Positions 1 through 8,501 of a stretch of 49,561 bases of DNA are shown piece by piece (position 1 is the stretch's first letter; each line of letters opens with the position of its first letter). The translations under genes and the position numbers were made by a program. The DNA is from Lachnospiraceae bacterium (lineage in GTDB: Bacteria > Bacillota > Clostridia > Lachnospirales > Lachnospiraceae), in assembly GCA_021770345.1 (NCBI GenBank), contig JAETRD010000021.1, positions 1 through 49,561 of the forward strand. The letters run 5' to 3'. Under the pieces are notes generated by a model that worked only from the letters and a program-made list of their open reading frames with translations, searched no databases and was not told the origin of the DNA.

Positions 1-46
1 AAACATCCATAAATAAAATAAGCTGACGTAGAAAGCATCAGATTAA

Positions 47-80
47 CTTATCCGTCTGATATATTTATTTGACGGATAAG
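47..80. other. Stem-loop in upstream intergenic region
   Basis: A perfect 10-bp inverted repeat (CTTATCCGTC at 47-56, GACGGATAAG at 71-80) encloses a 14-nt AT-rich loop. No T-tract follows on either strand, so it does not look like a classic intrinsic terminator. It may be the end of an upstream transcript or a protein-binding palindrome. The rest of the 346-base stretch before the first gene holds a possible gene remnant, an operator-like box and a -10 hexamer, listed separately. Confidence 0.4.
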
Positions 81-106
81 GGGAAAATGAGTGGATGGGA
101 ATTTGA

Positions 107-280
107 CGGTCTACACTAAATAAATGCCTGACCACTACACAGCCTCCTGCTCGGCAAGCAGACAGTGCGGGATTCGTAGAACTGATGCGTAAGATCATCC
201 GTGACAGCCTTACAGAGGTAAAGGCTGCTATAGAGAATGACATCATTCCCGCAACAAAAAACAAATTATGCCATATCTGA
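107..280 (+). pseudogene. Possible remnant of a coding sequence (C-terminal end)
   Basis: An open frame of 57 codons without a start runs to a TGA at 278-280. Its last 45 residues look protein-like: an amphipathic charged helix (ELMRKIIRDSLTEVKAAIEN) after a short proline/alanine stretch. There is no ATG with a ribosome site, and the frame is closed upstream by a stop at 104. I do not recognise the family. It could be the eroded 3' end of a transposase or regulator, or chance. It overlaps the operator-like box at 260-273. Confidence 0.2.
260..273 (+). promoter_or_regulatory. Candidate response-regulator box, copy 1 (chbP promoter)
   Basis: The sequence AACAAATTATGCCA matches AACAAATAATGTCA upstream of the ABC transporter gene at 12 of 14 positions. 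Both lie exactly 47 bp (start to start) upstream of a perfect TATAAT. Identical motif and identical spacing at two promoters of one sugar locus suggest an activator site, plausibly for the AraC-type response regulator encoded at 9346. Binding is inferred. Confidence 0.5.
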
Positions 281-306
281 CAATACCTTTCCCTTTTCTG
301 TTTTTT

Positions 307-312
307 TATAAT
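307..312 (+). promoter_or_regulatory. -10 element of the phosphorylase promoter
   Basis: A perfect TATAAT sits 35 bp before the start codon. No recognisable TTGACA lies 16-18 bp upstream (TACCTT at 17 bp), which fits an activator-dependent promoter served by the box at 260-273. Confidence 0.5.
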
Positions 313-346
313 GGATTTAGAAACGGAGAAGAAAGAGGAGGGGGAT

Positions 347-2752
347 ATGCAGTACGGATATTTTGACAATGAAAAGCGGGAGTATGTGATTGACCGGGTG
401 GATTTACCGGTTTCGTGGACGAATTATCTCGGCGTAAAAGATATGTGTGTGGTCGTAAACCACACGGCGGGGGGCTATCTGTTTTATCAGTCGCCGGAGT
501 ATCACAGGATTACGCGGTTTCGGGGAAATGCGGTTCCGATGGACCGTCCGGGACACTATGTGTATCTGAGGGACGATGCGGACGGGGATTACTGGAGCAT
601 TTCCTGGCAGCCGGTGGGCAAGCCGCTTGACGCGGCGCGGTATACCTGTCGCCACGGGATGAGCTACTCCGCGTACGAGTGCGATTACAGGGGGATTCAT
701 GCGTCGCAGACGCTTGTGGTGCCGATGGACGATGCGGTGGAACTGTGGGATGTGAAAATCAAAAACACGACGGAGGAGGAGCGCACACTCTCGGTCTTTT
801 CCTATCTGGAGTTCTCGTTCCACCATGTGATGATTGACAATCAGAACTTTCAGATGAGCCTGTACTGCGCGGGTTCCTCTTACGAGGACGGCATTATCGA
901 GCATGATCTGTTCTACGAGGAGTTCGGCTATCAGTACTTTACGGCGAATTTTACGCCGGACGGGTTTGACTGCCTGCGCGATAAATTCTTAGGCGCTTAC
1001 CGGACCGAGACAAACCCCGAGGCGGTGGAGCGCGGGTACTGCGGCGCCAGCCATGAGCTTGGCGGAAACCACTGCGGCAGCCTGACAAAGAAGCTTACGC
1101 TTGCGCCCGGCGAGGAGGTGCGCCTTGTCTTCATGCTCGGAGAGGGGAACCGCAGCGAGGGCGCGAGAATTCGTGAAAAATATGCGGCGCCGGAGGCCGT
1201 GGACGCGGTATACCGCGAGCTTGCGGCCTACTGGGAGGACAAGTTTCACAGGCTGCAGATTCAGACGCCGAGTGAGGGCATGAATGCGATGATCAATACC
1301 TGGAATCTGTATCAGGCCGAGGTCAACATCATGTTTTCGAGGTTTGCCTCCTTTATCGAGGTCGGAGGCCGGACGGGGCTCGGTTACCGGGATACCGCGC
1401 AGGACGCGATGACAATCCCGCATTCCAATCCGGACAAATGCAGGCAGCGTATCGTTGAGCTTTTGCGCGGGCTGACCGGCAAAGGCTACGGGCTTCATCT
1501 GTTCCAGCCGGAGTGGTTTGAACCAAAGAAGGAAGAGAAGAAAAAGCCGTTCAAGTCGCCGACGGTGGTACCGACGGCAAACGCGGCGGATATCGTTCAC
1601 GGCATCGAAGACGCATGCTCGGACGACGCGCTCTGGCTTGTGCCGGCGATCGTGGAGTACATCAAAGAGACCGGCGATACCGCGTTTGCGGAGGAAGTCG
1701 TAACCTACGCGGACGGCGGAGCGGGAACCGTGTATGAACACATGATGCGGATTCTTGACTTTTCTGCGGAGCAGGTCGGGGCGTCCGGCATCTGCAAGGG
1801 GCTTCGGGCGGACTGGAACGACTGCTTAAATCTCGGCGGCGGGGAGAGCGCGCTGGTGTCGTTCCTGCACTACTGGGCGATCGGCAGTTTCTTAGAGCTG
1901 GCGGAGTATCTCGGACGTGCGGAGGATGTCGAAAAATACCGCGCGATGCGAGAAACCGTCGGCACGGTCTGCAGGGAGAAGCTCTGGGACAAAGAGTGGT
2001 TTATCCGCGGCGTGACAAAGAACGGAAAGAAAATCGGGACGGCGGAGGATAAAGAGGGGAAAATTCACCTGGAGTCCAACGCGTGGGCAGTGCTCTCGGG
2101 TGCGGCAGGAGAAGAAAAGGGCAAAAAGGCAATGGACAGCGTCGAGAAATATCTGTATACGCCCTACGGAATCATGTTAAACGCGCCCTCCTACACGGTG
2201 CCGGACGACGACATCGGCTTTGTCACAAGAGTGTATCCGGGCCTCAAGGAAAACGGGGCGATTTTCTCGCACCCGAATCCCTGGGCATGGGCGGCGGAGT
2301 GCGTGCTCGGGCGCGGCGACAAGGCGATGAAATATTACGATGCGCTCTGCCCGTACTACCAGAATGACAAGATCGAAATCCGGGAATCGGAGCCGTATTC
2401 CTATTGCCAGTTCGTGGCAGGGCGCGACCACACGGCGTACGGCAGGGCGCGCCATCCGTTTATGACCGGAAGCGGCGGCTGGGCTTATTTTTCCGCGACG
2501 AGATATATGCTCGGAATCCGGCCCGATTTTGCGGAGCTTGTGATAGACCCGTGCGTGCCGGCGGACTGGAAGGAATTCGAGGTGACCCGCAGATGGCGCG
2601 GAGCGGAATATAAAGTGTCCGTCGTGAATCCGGACGGCGTGATGAAGGGCGTGAAGGAGCTCTGGTTCGACGGGGAACGTGTGGAGCGCATCCCGGCGGC
2701 AGAGAGCGGCAGCGTGCACGAGGTTTGGGTTGTGATGGGAGCAGGGGAGTAG
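347..2752 (+). CDS. chbP: GH94 phosphorylase, probably N,N'-diacetylchitobiose phosphorylase
   Basis: This 801-residue protein is a cytoplasmic GH94 disaccharide phosphorylase. It would split a beta-1,4 disaccharide with phosphate into a sugar 1-phosphate and a free sugar. The start MQYGYFDNEKREYVI at 347 is chosen over an ATG at 311 because AGGAGG (336-341) lies 5 nt before it. The GH94 catalytic motif ADWND occurs at 488-492, with D492 the likely general acid. Segments such as PGHYVYLRDD, SRFASFIEVGGRTGLGYRD and GGGESALVSFLH match my memory of Vibrio chitobiose phosphorylase closely. Cellobiose phosphorylases have SRSASYFESGIGRG at the second of these. The expected products are therefore GlcNAc-1-phosphate and GlcNAc. 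It is followed after 18 bp by a phosphohexomutase, and a sugar ABC transporter lies nearby. GH94 membership is secure; the exact substrate is inferred. Confidence 0.85.
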   Translation: MQYGYFDNEKREYVIDRVDLPVSWTNYLGVKDMCVVVNHTAGGYLFYQSPEYHRITRFRGNAVPMDRPGHYVYLRDDADGDYWSISWQPVGKPLDAARYTCRHGMSYSAYECDYRGIHASQTLVVPMDDAVELWDVKIKNTTEEERTLSVFSYLEFSFHHVMIDNQNFQMSLYCAGSSYEDGIIEHDLFYEEFGYQYFTANFTPDGFDCLRDKFLGAYRTETNPEAVERGYCGASHELGGNHCGSLTKKLTLAPGEEVRLVFMLGEGNRSEGARIREKYAAPEAVDAVYRELAAYWEDKFHRLQIQTPSEGMNAMINTWNLYQAEVNIMFSRFASFIEVGGRTGLGYRDTAQDAMTIPHSNPDKCRQRIVELLRGLTGKGYGLHLFQPEWFEPKKEEKKKPFKSPTVVPTANAADIVHGIEDACSDDALWLVPAIVEYIKETGDTAFAEEVVTYADGGAGTVYEHMMRILDFSAEQVGASGICKGLRADWNDCLNLGGGESALVSFLHYWAIGSFLELAEYLGRAEDVEKYRAMRETVGTVCREKLWDKEWFIRGVTKNGKKIGTAEDKEGKIHLESNAWAVLSGAAGEEKGKKAMDSVEKYLYTPYGIMLNAPSYTVPDDDIGFVTRVYPGLKENGAIFSHPNPWAWAAECVLGRGDKAMKYYDALCPYYQNDKIEIRESEPYSYCQFVAGRDHTAYGRARHPFMTGSGGWAYFSATRYMLGIRPDFAELVIDPCVPADWKEFEVTRRWRGAEYKVSVVNPDGVMKGVKELWFDGERVERIPAAESGSVHEVWVVMGAGE

Positions 2753-2770
2753 AAGAAAGGGGATTGCGAT

Positions 2771-4186
2771 ATGGTACAGTTTGGAACAGGGGGCTGGAGA
2801 GCCGTGATCGGCGACGGGTTCACGAAAGCAAATATTCAGCTTCTGGCACAGGGACTTGTCAATAAAATGAAAAACGAAGGCGTTGCGGGATTTGGGATCG
2901 TGATGGGCTACGACCGCAGATTTCTCTCAAAAGAGGCGATGCAGTGGGCGGCGGAAGTGTTTGCCGCGGCGCAGATCAAAGCGTATCTCATCAACAAATC
3001 GTCGCCGACGCCGCTTGTGATGTACTATGTGATGAAGCACGGTTTTCCGTACGGAATGATGATCACCGCCAGCCATAACCCGGCGATCTACAACGGGATC
3101 AAGGTCTTTACGGCAGGGGGCAGGGACGCCGACGAAATCCAGACAAAGGATATCGAGGATTACATCGCGGACATTGCGCCGGAAGAGATCGGCAGCATGG
3201 AGTATGAGAAGGCAAGGGAAGCCGGGTATATCGAGGAGATTTATCCGCTCAACGAATACCTCGACAATATTCTCGCCTCCGTGGATGTGGAGAAAATCAG
3301 GGAGGCCGGCCTGAAAGTGGCGGTGGACCCGATGTACGGGGTCAGCGAGACTTCGTTAAAGACGATTCTTATGACGGCGCGCTGCGAGGTGGCGACAATT
3401 CATGACAGACACGACACGCTCTTCGGCGGGAAGCTTCCGTCCCCGTCGGCCGCGACGCTGCACTCGCTGCAGAATTATGTGGTGGAAAAGGGGTATGACA
3501 TCGGGATTGCGACCGACGGGGATGCGGACCGGATCGGCGTCATAGACGACAAGGGAAATTTCCTGCATCCGAATGACATTCTGGTGCTGCTCTACTATTA
3601 CCTTGTGAAATTCAAGGGCTGGCGCGGGCCTGTGGTGCGCAATATCGCCACGACGCATATGCTGGATAAGATTGCCGAAGAGTTCGGGGAAAAATGTTAT
3701 GAGGTGCCGGTGGGATTCAAGCATATTTCCGCGAAAATGCAGGAGACCGGGGCCATTATCGGCGGTGAGTCCTCCGGCGGACTCACGGTGCGCGGGCATA
3801 TCAAAGGAAAGGACGGCGTCTATGCGGCGGCGCTGCTCGTGGAAATGCTTGCAGTAACAGGCAGGAAAATGTCGCAAATCATGGAGGATATCCACGCGGA
3901 ATGCGGGGAAATCCATATGGAGGAGCGGGACTACAAGTTTTCGCAGGAGAAAAAGCAGGAGATTTTTAAGCGCCTGATGGAGGAAAAGCAGATACCGGAA
4001 ATGGAATTTGAGGTGGATCACATCTCCTATCTCGACGGCAGCAAAGTATATTTTTCGAACGGAGGATGGGTGATCGCGAGATTTTCAGGCACGGAGCCGC
4101 TGCTGCGCATCTTCTGCGAAATGCCGAAGGCATGGCAGGCGGTAAAGGTGTGCGGCGTTTACGAGGAATTTCTCGGACTGGTATAA
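2771..4186 (+). CDS. Alpha-D-phosphohexomutase (phosphoglucomutase/phospho-GlcNAc mutase type)
   Basis: This 471-residue protein isomerises a hexose 1-phosphate to the 6-phosphate through a phosphoserine. All four family signatures are visible: the TASHNP active-site loop with catalytic S101, the metal loop DGDADR (249-254), the sugar-binding loop GGESSGG, and the C-terminal phosphate-binding RFSGTEPLLR. Length is normal for the family. It begins 18 bp after the phosphorylase with AAAGGGG as ribosome site, so the two are almost certainly co-transcribed. In that context it would convert GlcNAc-1-phosphate (or glucose-1-phosphate) to the 6-phosphate for NagA/NagB or glycolysis. The motifs seen do not separate glucose from GlcNAc specificity. 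Confidence 0.88.
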   Translation: MVQFGTGGWRAVIGDGFTKANIQLLAQGLVNKMKNEGVAGFGIVMGYDRRFLSKEAMQWAAEVFAAAQIKAYLINKSSPTPLVMYYVMKHGFPYGMMITASHNPAIYNGIKVFTAGGRDADEIQTKDIEDYIADIAPEEIGSMEYEKAREAGYIEEIYPLNEYLDNILASVDVEKIREAGLKVAVDPMYGVSETSLKTILMTARCEVATIHDRHDTLFGGKLPSPSAATLHSLQNYVVEKGYDIGIATDGDADRIGVIDDKGNFLHPNDILVLLYYYLVKFKGWRGPVVRNIATTHMLDKIAEEFGEKCYEVPVGFKHISAKMQETGAIIGGESSGGLTVRGHIKGKDGVYAAALLVEMLAVTGRKMSQIMEDIHAECGEIHMEERDYKFSQEKKQEIFKRLMEEKQIPEMEFEVDHISYLDGSKVYFSNGGWVIARFSGTEPLLRIFCEMPKAWQAVKVCGVYEEFLGLV

Positions 4187-4198
4187 CGGAACATGCAG

Positions 4199-4232
4199 GA
4201 TGCGCCCGGAACGGATAATCCGGGCGTGCATC
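4199..4232. other. GC-rich hairpin after the phosphohexomutase gene
   Basis: GATGC-GCCCGGA pairs with TCCGGGC-GT-GCATC around an 8-nt loop, with a 2-nt bulge. No T-run follows, so it is more likely an mRNA-end or stabilising structure than a strong terminator. It lies between the mutase stop (4186) and the sensor kinase start (4261). Confidence 0.4.
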
Positions 4233-4245
4233 CCGCGCACTTCTG

Positions 4246-4254
4246 TGATAAAAT
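4246..4254 (+). promoter_or_regulatory. Extended -10 element directly before the sensor kinase
   Basis: TGATAAAAT reads as an extended -10 (TGn plus TAAAAT). Its predicted transcription start would fall at or within a few bases of the kinase ATG at 4261. No Shine-Dalgarno sequence is seen upstream of that ATG, so a leaderless transcript is possible. The -35 region is not recognisable. Confidence 0.3.
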
Positions 4255-4260
4255 AAACAT

Positions 4261-6048
4261 ATGGAAAAGAAAAAAGAACCGAGATCGTTAAAACAAAAAG
4301 TACTGATATTCATGATACTGTGCTGGGGTGTGCCCATTGCAGTATTTTTTGCGTTTACAACCACTTCCTACCGCAACGGGATTGTCGAGAAGGTGGAGGG
4401 GCTGATGGAGGACGAGCTGGTGAATGCGGCTGCGTTTGCGGCCATCCGCATCGAGGATGCCATCACGCTGTGCCAGCGGCCTTCCTATGAGAAAACCTGG
4501 GAAAACGCATGGAAGAGATACGAGGGCGGGACAAATACGAAAAGCGAGTATCTGCAGGAGGTAAACAGCAGCCTGAAGGGGAAATTTTATCTGGACGAGC
4601 GGTTTAACCTGTATGCGTATTACTGCTACGGGGAAAACACGCCGGTCTGCTTTTCCTCGCGCATCGGAACTTCTTATAAGAGCTATGTCGATGAAATCCA
4701 GCCGGAACTTTTCGATATCATAGAGACGGATTCCTCCTACGCGTATGTGCGTGTGACGCGGAACCGGATTTTTATTGTGCGAAATCTCTATACGACCACG
4801 GATTACAGCCGCTACGGTACGCTGGTGGTCGAGCTGAACCGCGACAGGGTGTTTGGGGATGTGCCGCAGGAGGTCAGGGAGAACATGCTTGTCTGTATCG
4901 ACGGCAGGGAAGCCGTGCTCGATTTTGCACACCTTGCGGAGGATTCGGAAAGGCAGGCGCTTGCAAAGGAGCTGCTTGACACATATGACGACAATGTCAA
5001 CCGCCGCATCGACCGGATTTCCGATCGGACCTACAACGGTTATTTTTATCAGGAAAATACGGACCATTATCATATGGGAATCGTCGTCTTTGCAAAGAGA
5101 AGCGAGCTTTATTCGGGCCTCTATGAGTTTTATGGGATTATTGCCGTGATGCTGGTGTTGTTTATCCCGCTGTTTGGCTACGGAATTTACTTTTTCCACC
5201 GCAACGTCCGCACACCGATGGACCAGCTGCTTGAGGCTTCACAGCGGATTGCGGACGGGGAGATCGGCGCCACGGTGCAGGGGGAGGAGATGCCGAATCA
5301 GGAATTCTGGCATCTGCGGGAGCGCTTTGACGGCATGTCCGGGCAGGTAAAATATCTGTTTGACACGGTTTACAGCGAGACGCTCGCGAGAAAGGATGCG
5401 CAGATTCAGGCGCTGCAGGCACAGATTAACCCGCATTTCCTCAACAATACGCTGGAGATGATGAACTGGCAGGCGCGGATGTCAAAGGATATGGTGGTCT
5501 CCAAAATGATCGAGTCGCTCGGAACCGTGCTCGATTACCGGATGAACCGTGCGGACGTCAGGGAGATCCATCTCGCCGAGGAGCTGCAGTGTATCGATGC
5601 GTATTTCTATATTATGTCGATGCGCTTCGGGCACCGCCTGCAGATTGAGCGAGCCATCGACGAAAGCCTGCTCTCCATGATGGTGCCGCCGCTGATTTTA
5701 CAGCCGATTGTGGAGAATGCGATCGTGCACGGTGTCGAGGCCGTAAAGAACGGCGTGATTCATCTGGAGATTTTTCACGATGAGGACTGTACTTATTTTG
5801 TGGTGCGCAACACCGGAAAGAAAATGACCGAGGAGGTAAAGCGGAAGATACGGGAGATTCTTGAGGGGGATAAGGAACAGATTCCAAGAGAGCCGGGCCG
5901 CCACACGTCGATCGGAATCCAGAATGTGAACCGCAGGATCCGGCTGCTGTACGGGGAGGAATACGGGCTTACGATCGAGCAGAATGAAGGGTGTGAGACC
6001 GTGTCAACGATACGGATTCCGTTCCATCCGCAAATATGGCAAGATTGA
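4261..6048 (+). CDS. Sensor histidine kinase, YesM/LytS-like
   Basis: This 595-residue membrane kinase senses an extracellular cue and phosphorylates a partner regulator. Transmembrane helix 1 spans about 13-31 (KVLIFMILCWGVPIAVFFAF). A roughly 250-residue extracellular domain follows, then transmembrane helix 2 near 290-312. A HAMP-like linker comes next, then the His_kinase domain QAQINPHFLNN with phospho-acceptor H392. The HATPase_c domain has the N-box LQPIVENAIVHG and a late G-box near GIQNVNRRI. The cognate regulator is very likely the REC-AraC protein at 9346, with the transporter genes between them, as in many Firmicute sugar loci. No ribosome site precedes the ATG; the downstream alternatives would cut into the first membrane helix. 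Confidence 0.85.
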   Translation: MEKKKEPRSLKQKVLIFMILCWGVPIAVFFAFTTTSYRNGIVEKVEGLMEDELVNAAAFAAIRIEDAITLCQRPSYEKTWENAWKRYEGGTNTKSEYLQEVNSSLKGKFYLDERFNLYAYYCYGENTPVCFSSRIGTSYKSYVDEIQPELFDIIETDSSYAYVRVTRNRIFIVRNLYTTTDYSRYGTLVVELNRDRVFGDVPQEVRENMLVCIDGREAVLDFAHLAEDSERQALAKELLDTYDDNVNRRIDRISDRTYNGYFYQENTDHYHMGIVVFAKRSELYSGLYEFYGIIAVMLVLFIPLFGYGIYFFHRNVRTPMDQLLEASQRIADGEIGATVQGEEMPNQEFWHLRERFDGMSGQVKYLFDTVYSETLARKDAQIQALQAQINPHFLNNTLEMMNWQARMSKDMVVSKMIESLGTVLDYRMNRADVREIHLAEELQCIDAYFYIMSMRFGHRLQIERAIDESLLSMMVPPLILQPIVENAIVHGVEAVKNGVIHLEIFHDEDCTYFVVRNTGKKMTEEVKRKIREILEGDKEQIPREPGRHTSIGIQNVNRRIRLLYGEEYGLTIEQNEGCETVSTIRIPFHPQIWQD

Positions 6049-6061
6049 ACAAATAATGTCA
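6048..6061 (+). promoter_or_regulatory. Candidate response-regulator box, copy 2 (transporter promoter)
   Basis: AACAAATAATGTCA is the second copy of the box at 260-273 and lies at the identical distance (47 bp) from its TATAAT (6095-6100). It overlaps the last base of the kinase stop codon. Confidence 0.5.
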
Positions 6062-6094
6062 AGTTGGTCTAATGCTTTTTGTTATTTTTGCTTT

Positions 6095-6100
6095 TATAAT
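6095..6100 (+). promoter_or_regulatory. -10 element of the ABC transporter operon
   Basis: A perfect TATAAT in a T-rich tract, 52 bp upstream of the lipoprotein start. The hexamer 17 bp upstream (ATGCTT) is not a -35. This is the same weak -35 architecture as at the phosphorylase promoter and again suggests activation. Confidence 0.45.
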
Positions 6101-6151
6101 ATGGTTAGTAAATGAAAAACATTTACGGATCATATGAAGGAGGAGCGTATA

Positions 6152-7495
6152 ATGAAGAAAAAAGTGTTATCATTGCTGATGGCCGGAACAATGGCGGCAT
6201 CGCTTTTGGCGGGGTGCGGCGGAGGTAAGGACGACGCGGCGGCAAACGCAGGGGATGCGGCAGATGCAGGAGCAGCGGGCACGGAAGTACAGGGGGAGGC
6301 AGCGAACGAGGAGGCGCCGAAAAATCCGGTGACCTTAAAGACGGTTTCGATGTTTGGAGGAACCGACCCGAACAAGGTAGCTTACGAGGCAATCAATGCT
6401 TCCTTGAAGGAAGAGTATGACTATATCACGATTGAGGACAATTCGCAGACTTCCGACGAGGAGTGGAAGGCAGCGGTAAACGCGGATTTCAGTGTCGGAA
6501 ACGAGCCGGATGTCATCCAGTTCTTTACCGATGCGACCGCAGATACGATTGTTGCGACGGATAAACTGGTGACGATCAATGAGATTTGGGCAGAGTATCC
6601 GGAGTACGCAGGGGATACGTTGGAGTCCGCACTCGCGGCGGCCGCAAACACGGACGGAGTGATGCGTGCGGTGCCGACGACCGGATACTGGGAGGGCCTG
6701 TTCTGCAACAAGGATCTGTTTGACCAGTATAACCTTGAACTGCCGACAGACTGGGAGTCCCTGACGACGGCGATCACGACCTTTAAGGAGAACGGTGTGA
6801 TTCCGATCGCATGCTCTCTGAATAACGTACCGCATTACTGGATTGAGTTCCTGATGCTGTATTCGGCAGGCGTAGACGAGTATACATCGGTTCCGGAGAC
6901 GGCGCCGGAAGGCTGGGTAAAGGGACTTTCCTTATTCCAGACGTTAAGAGAGATGGGCGCGTTCCCGGAGGATACCGACACCGTGGATGACGCGTATATC
7001 GGACAGCTGTTCCGCGACAAGAAAGCGGCGATGCAGCTTGACGGTTCCTGGTATTCCGGAAATATCGAGGATGTGGAGAACACCGTTGTGATCGCATTCC
7101 CGGGTGTGCCGGAGCAGAAGGCGGAGGCAGGCTCTCTGGTAGGCGGTATCTCTTCCGGTTTCTACATCACAAGAAAAGCATGGGATGATCCGGACAAGAG
7201 AGATGCGGCAGTGAAATTCGTGATGGCGCATACCTGCCAGGCAGGCGTGCAGCAGTACTGGGAGGCAGGCGGAGCCGTAGCGCAGGCAGCAGTGGAGGTA
7301 ACTCCGGTAGAGGGTGCAAGCCCGTTTGCACAGTCGATTGCGGAATACACAAGCGCGGCAAGCGCGATCGTGGCACCGACGGATTCCCGTATCGGCGATG
7401 CGTATAAGACGCTGGTATCCGAGATCGTAAAGGTTTCCACCGGAGCGATGACTGCGGAGGATGCAATCAACGAAGCGTTAGCGTTAATTAAGTAA
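6152..7495 (+). CDS. ABC transporter sugar-binding lipoprotein (CUT1 type)
   Basis: This 447-residue extracellular solute-binding protein captures an oligosaccharide and delivers it to the permeases encoded next. The start at 6152 is used rather than 6134 because AAGGAGGAG (6137-6145) precedes it. It gives a classic lipoprotein signal: KKK, a hydrophobic stretch, then LAGC with lipid-anchored C22. A low-complexity Ala/Gly/Asp/Glu linker (about 25-57) leads to the binding domain. The middle part (GYWEGLFCNKDLFDQYNLELP, split over lobes) and the KAAMQLDGSW segment are typical of family-1 solute-binding proteins. The ligand cannot be read from sequence; the neighbouring phosphorylase suggests chitobiose or another short beta-linked glycan. 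Confidence 0.88.
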   Translation: MKKKVLSLLMAGTMAASLLAGCGGGKDDAAANAGDAADAGAAGTEVQGEAANEEAPKNPVTLKTVSMFGGTDPNKVAYEAINASLKEEYDYITIEDNSQTSDEEWKAAVNADFSVGNEPDVIQFFTDATADTIVATDKLVTINEIWAEYPEYAGDTLESALAAAANTDGVMRAVPTTGYWEGLFCNKDLFDQYNLELPTDWESLTTAITTFKENGVIPIACSLNNVPHYWIEFLMLYSAGVDEYTSVPETAPEGWVKGLSLFQTLREMGAFPEDTDTVDDAYIGQLFRDKKAAMQLDGSWYSGNIEDVENTVVIAFPGVPEQKAEAGSLVGGISSGFYITRKAWDDPDKRDAAVKFVMAHTCQAGVQQYWEAGGAVAQAAVEVTPVEGASPFAQSIAEYTSAASAIVAPTDSRIGDAYKTLVSEIVKVSTGAMTAEDAINEALALIK

Positions 7496-7507
7496 GAAAA
7501 ACAGCAC

Positions 7508-7535
7508 AGAGGGGCATCGCCCGCGGTGTCCCTCT
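7508..7535 (+). other. Hairpin between binding-protein and permease genes
   Basis: AGAGGG (7508-7513) pairs with CCCTCT (7530-7535), with partial pairing inside. It lies 13 bp after the lipoprotein stop and has no T-tract. Such hairpins often stabilise the upstream mRNA segment so that more binding protein than permease is made. That role is inferred from position only. Confidence 0.35.
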
Positions 7536-7607
7536 ATATTTATGCAAATCAGGAATTGCGACAGCGTAAATTGTGTTTGAAAGCGGGAAGGGAAAGGTGG
7601 GAGTGGG

Positions 7608-8501
7608 ATGTTATATCGAAAAAAATGGCCGTTGCTGATTTTTTTGGTGCCTGGGCTTTTGTTTATGCTGATGTTTTTATATCTTCCGTTTGTGGAGAAT
7701 ATCAAAAACAGTTTTTACGACATGAATGCCGTAGTAAAAATGCCGGGTACGGAGTGGGATTTTATCGGTCTGGAAAATTATAAAAAACTGTTTACCGACA
7801 CGGATGTGAGAGTGGCGCTGATTAATTCGCTGAAAATGATGATCGTAACCGTGATTTTTGAGGTTGGAATTGCGTTTGTGTTGGCGGTTCTGGTATCGCA
7901 GATTAAGAGGGGACAGCAGCTGTTCCGCACGGTGTTCTTTTTCCCGGTGGTAATCTCCGCGACTGCAATCGGTCTGATGTTCAGTCTGTTTTATAATTAT
8001 AACGGCGGTATGCTCAACCAGATTCTGGCATATTTCGGAAAAGACCCGGTACTCTGGCTGTCGCCGGAACGGGCGTTTACAATGCTGGCGATCCCGACCG
8101 TCTGGAGCTACATCGGATTTTATTTTGTCATTCTTTTAACCGGCTTAAGCGATATTCCGGACGACATCTATGAGGCGGCCGCGATTGACGGCTGCGGAAA
8201 ATTTAAGCAGGTATTTTATATCACGCTTCCGATGATGAAAACGGTATTTTTTACTTCCGTGACGCTCGCGGTGACCGGCGCGTTAAAGGTGTTTGACCTG
8301 CCGTGGGTGATTGCGCCGAACGGAGCGCCCCAGGGGCTCACACACTTCCTCGGGACTTATATGTACCAGCAGACCTACGGCCTGAACAATTATGATTACG
8401 GTTCGACGCTCGCGGTCCTGATTGTGATATTGGGTGTGGCAGTTTCCCGTTGCATCGGTTTTTTGACGGAGGAAAAAGATGAAAAAAGTAAGCGCAAGTA
8501 A
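7608..8501 (+). CDS. ABC sugar transporter permease (MalF-like)
   Basis: This 297-residue inner-membrane permease has six predicted helices, beginning with PLLIFLVPGLLFMLMFLYLP. It carries the EAA loop YEAAAIDGCGKFKQVFYITL starting near residue 188, which docks the ATPase. Its length matches the MalF/UgpA group of CUT1 transporters. It ends inside the next gene (23-bp overlap), so the two permeases are translationally coupled. No ATPase gene is present in the locus. A shared MsmK/UgpC-type ATPase encoded elsewhere is the usual arrangement in Firmicutes. Confidence 0.9.
   Translation: MLYRKKWPLLIFLVPGLLFMLMFLYLPFVENIKNSFYDMNAVVKMPGTEWDFIGLENYKKLFTDTDVRVALINSLKMMIVTVIFEVGIAFVLAVLVSQIKRGQQLFRTVFFFPVVISATAIGLMFSLFYNYNGGMLNQILAYFGKDPVLWLSPERAFTMLAIPTVWSYIGFYFVILLTGLSDIPDDIYEAAAIDGCGKFKQVFYITLPMMKTVFFTSVTLAVTGALKVFDLPWVIAPNGAPQGLTHFLGTYMYQQTYGLNNYDYGSTLAVLIVILGVAVSRCIGFLTEEKDEKSKRK

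Noticed and set aside
989-1741. 250-codon antisense frame in chbP and similar antisense frames in most genes
   Set aside because: Shadows of real genes with compositional bias; no ribosome sites or recognisable domains.
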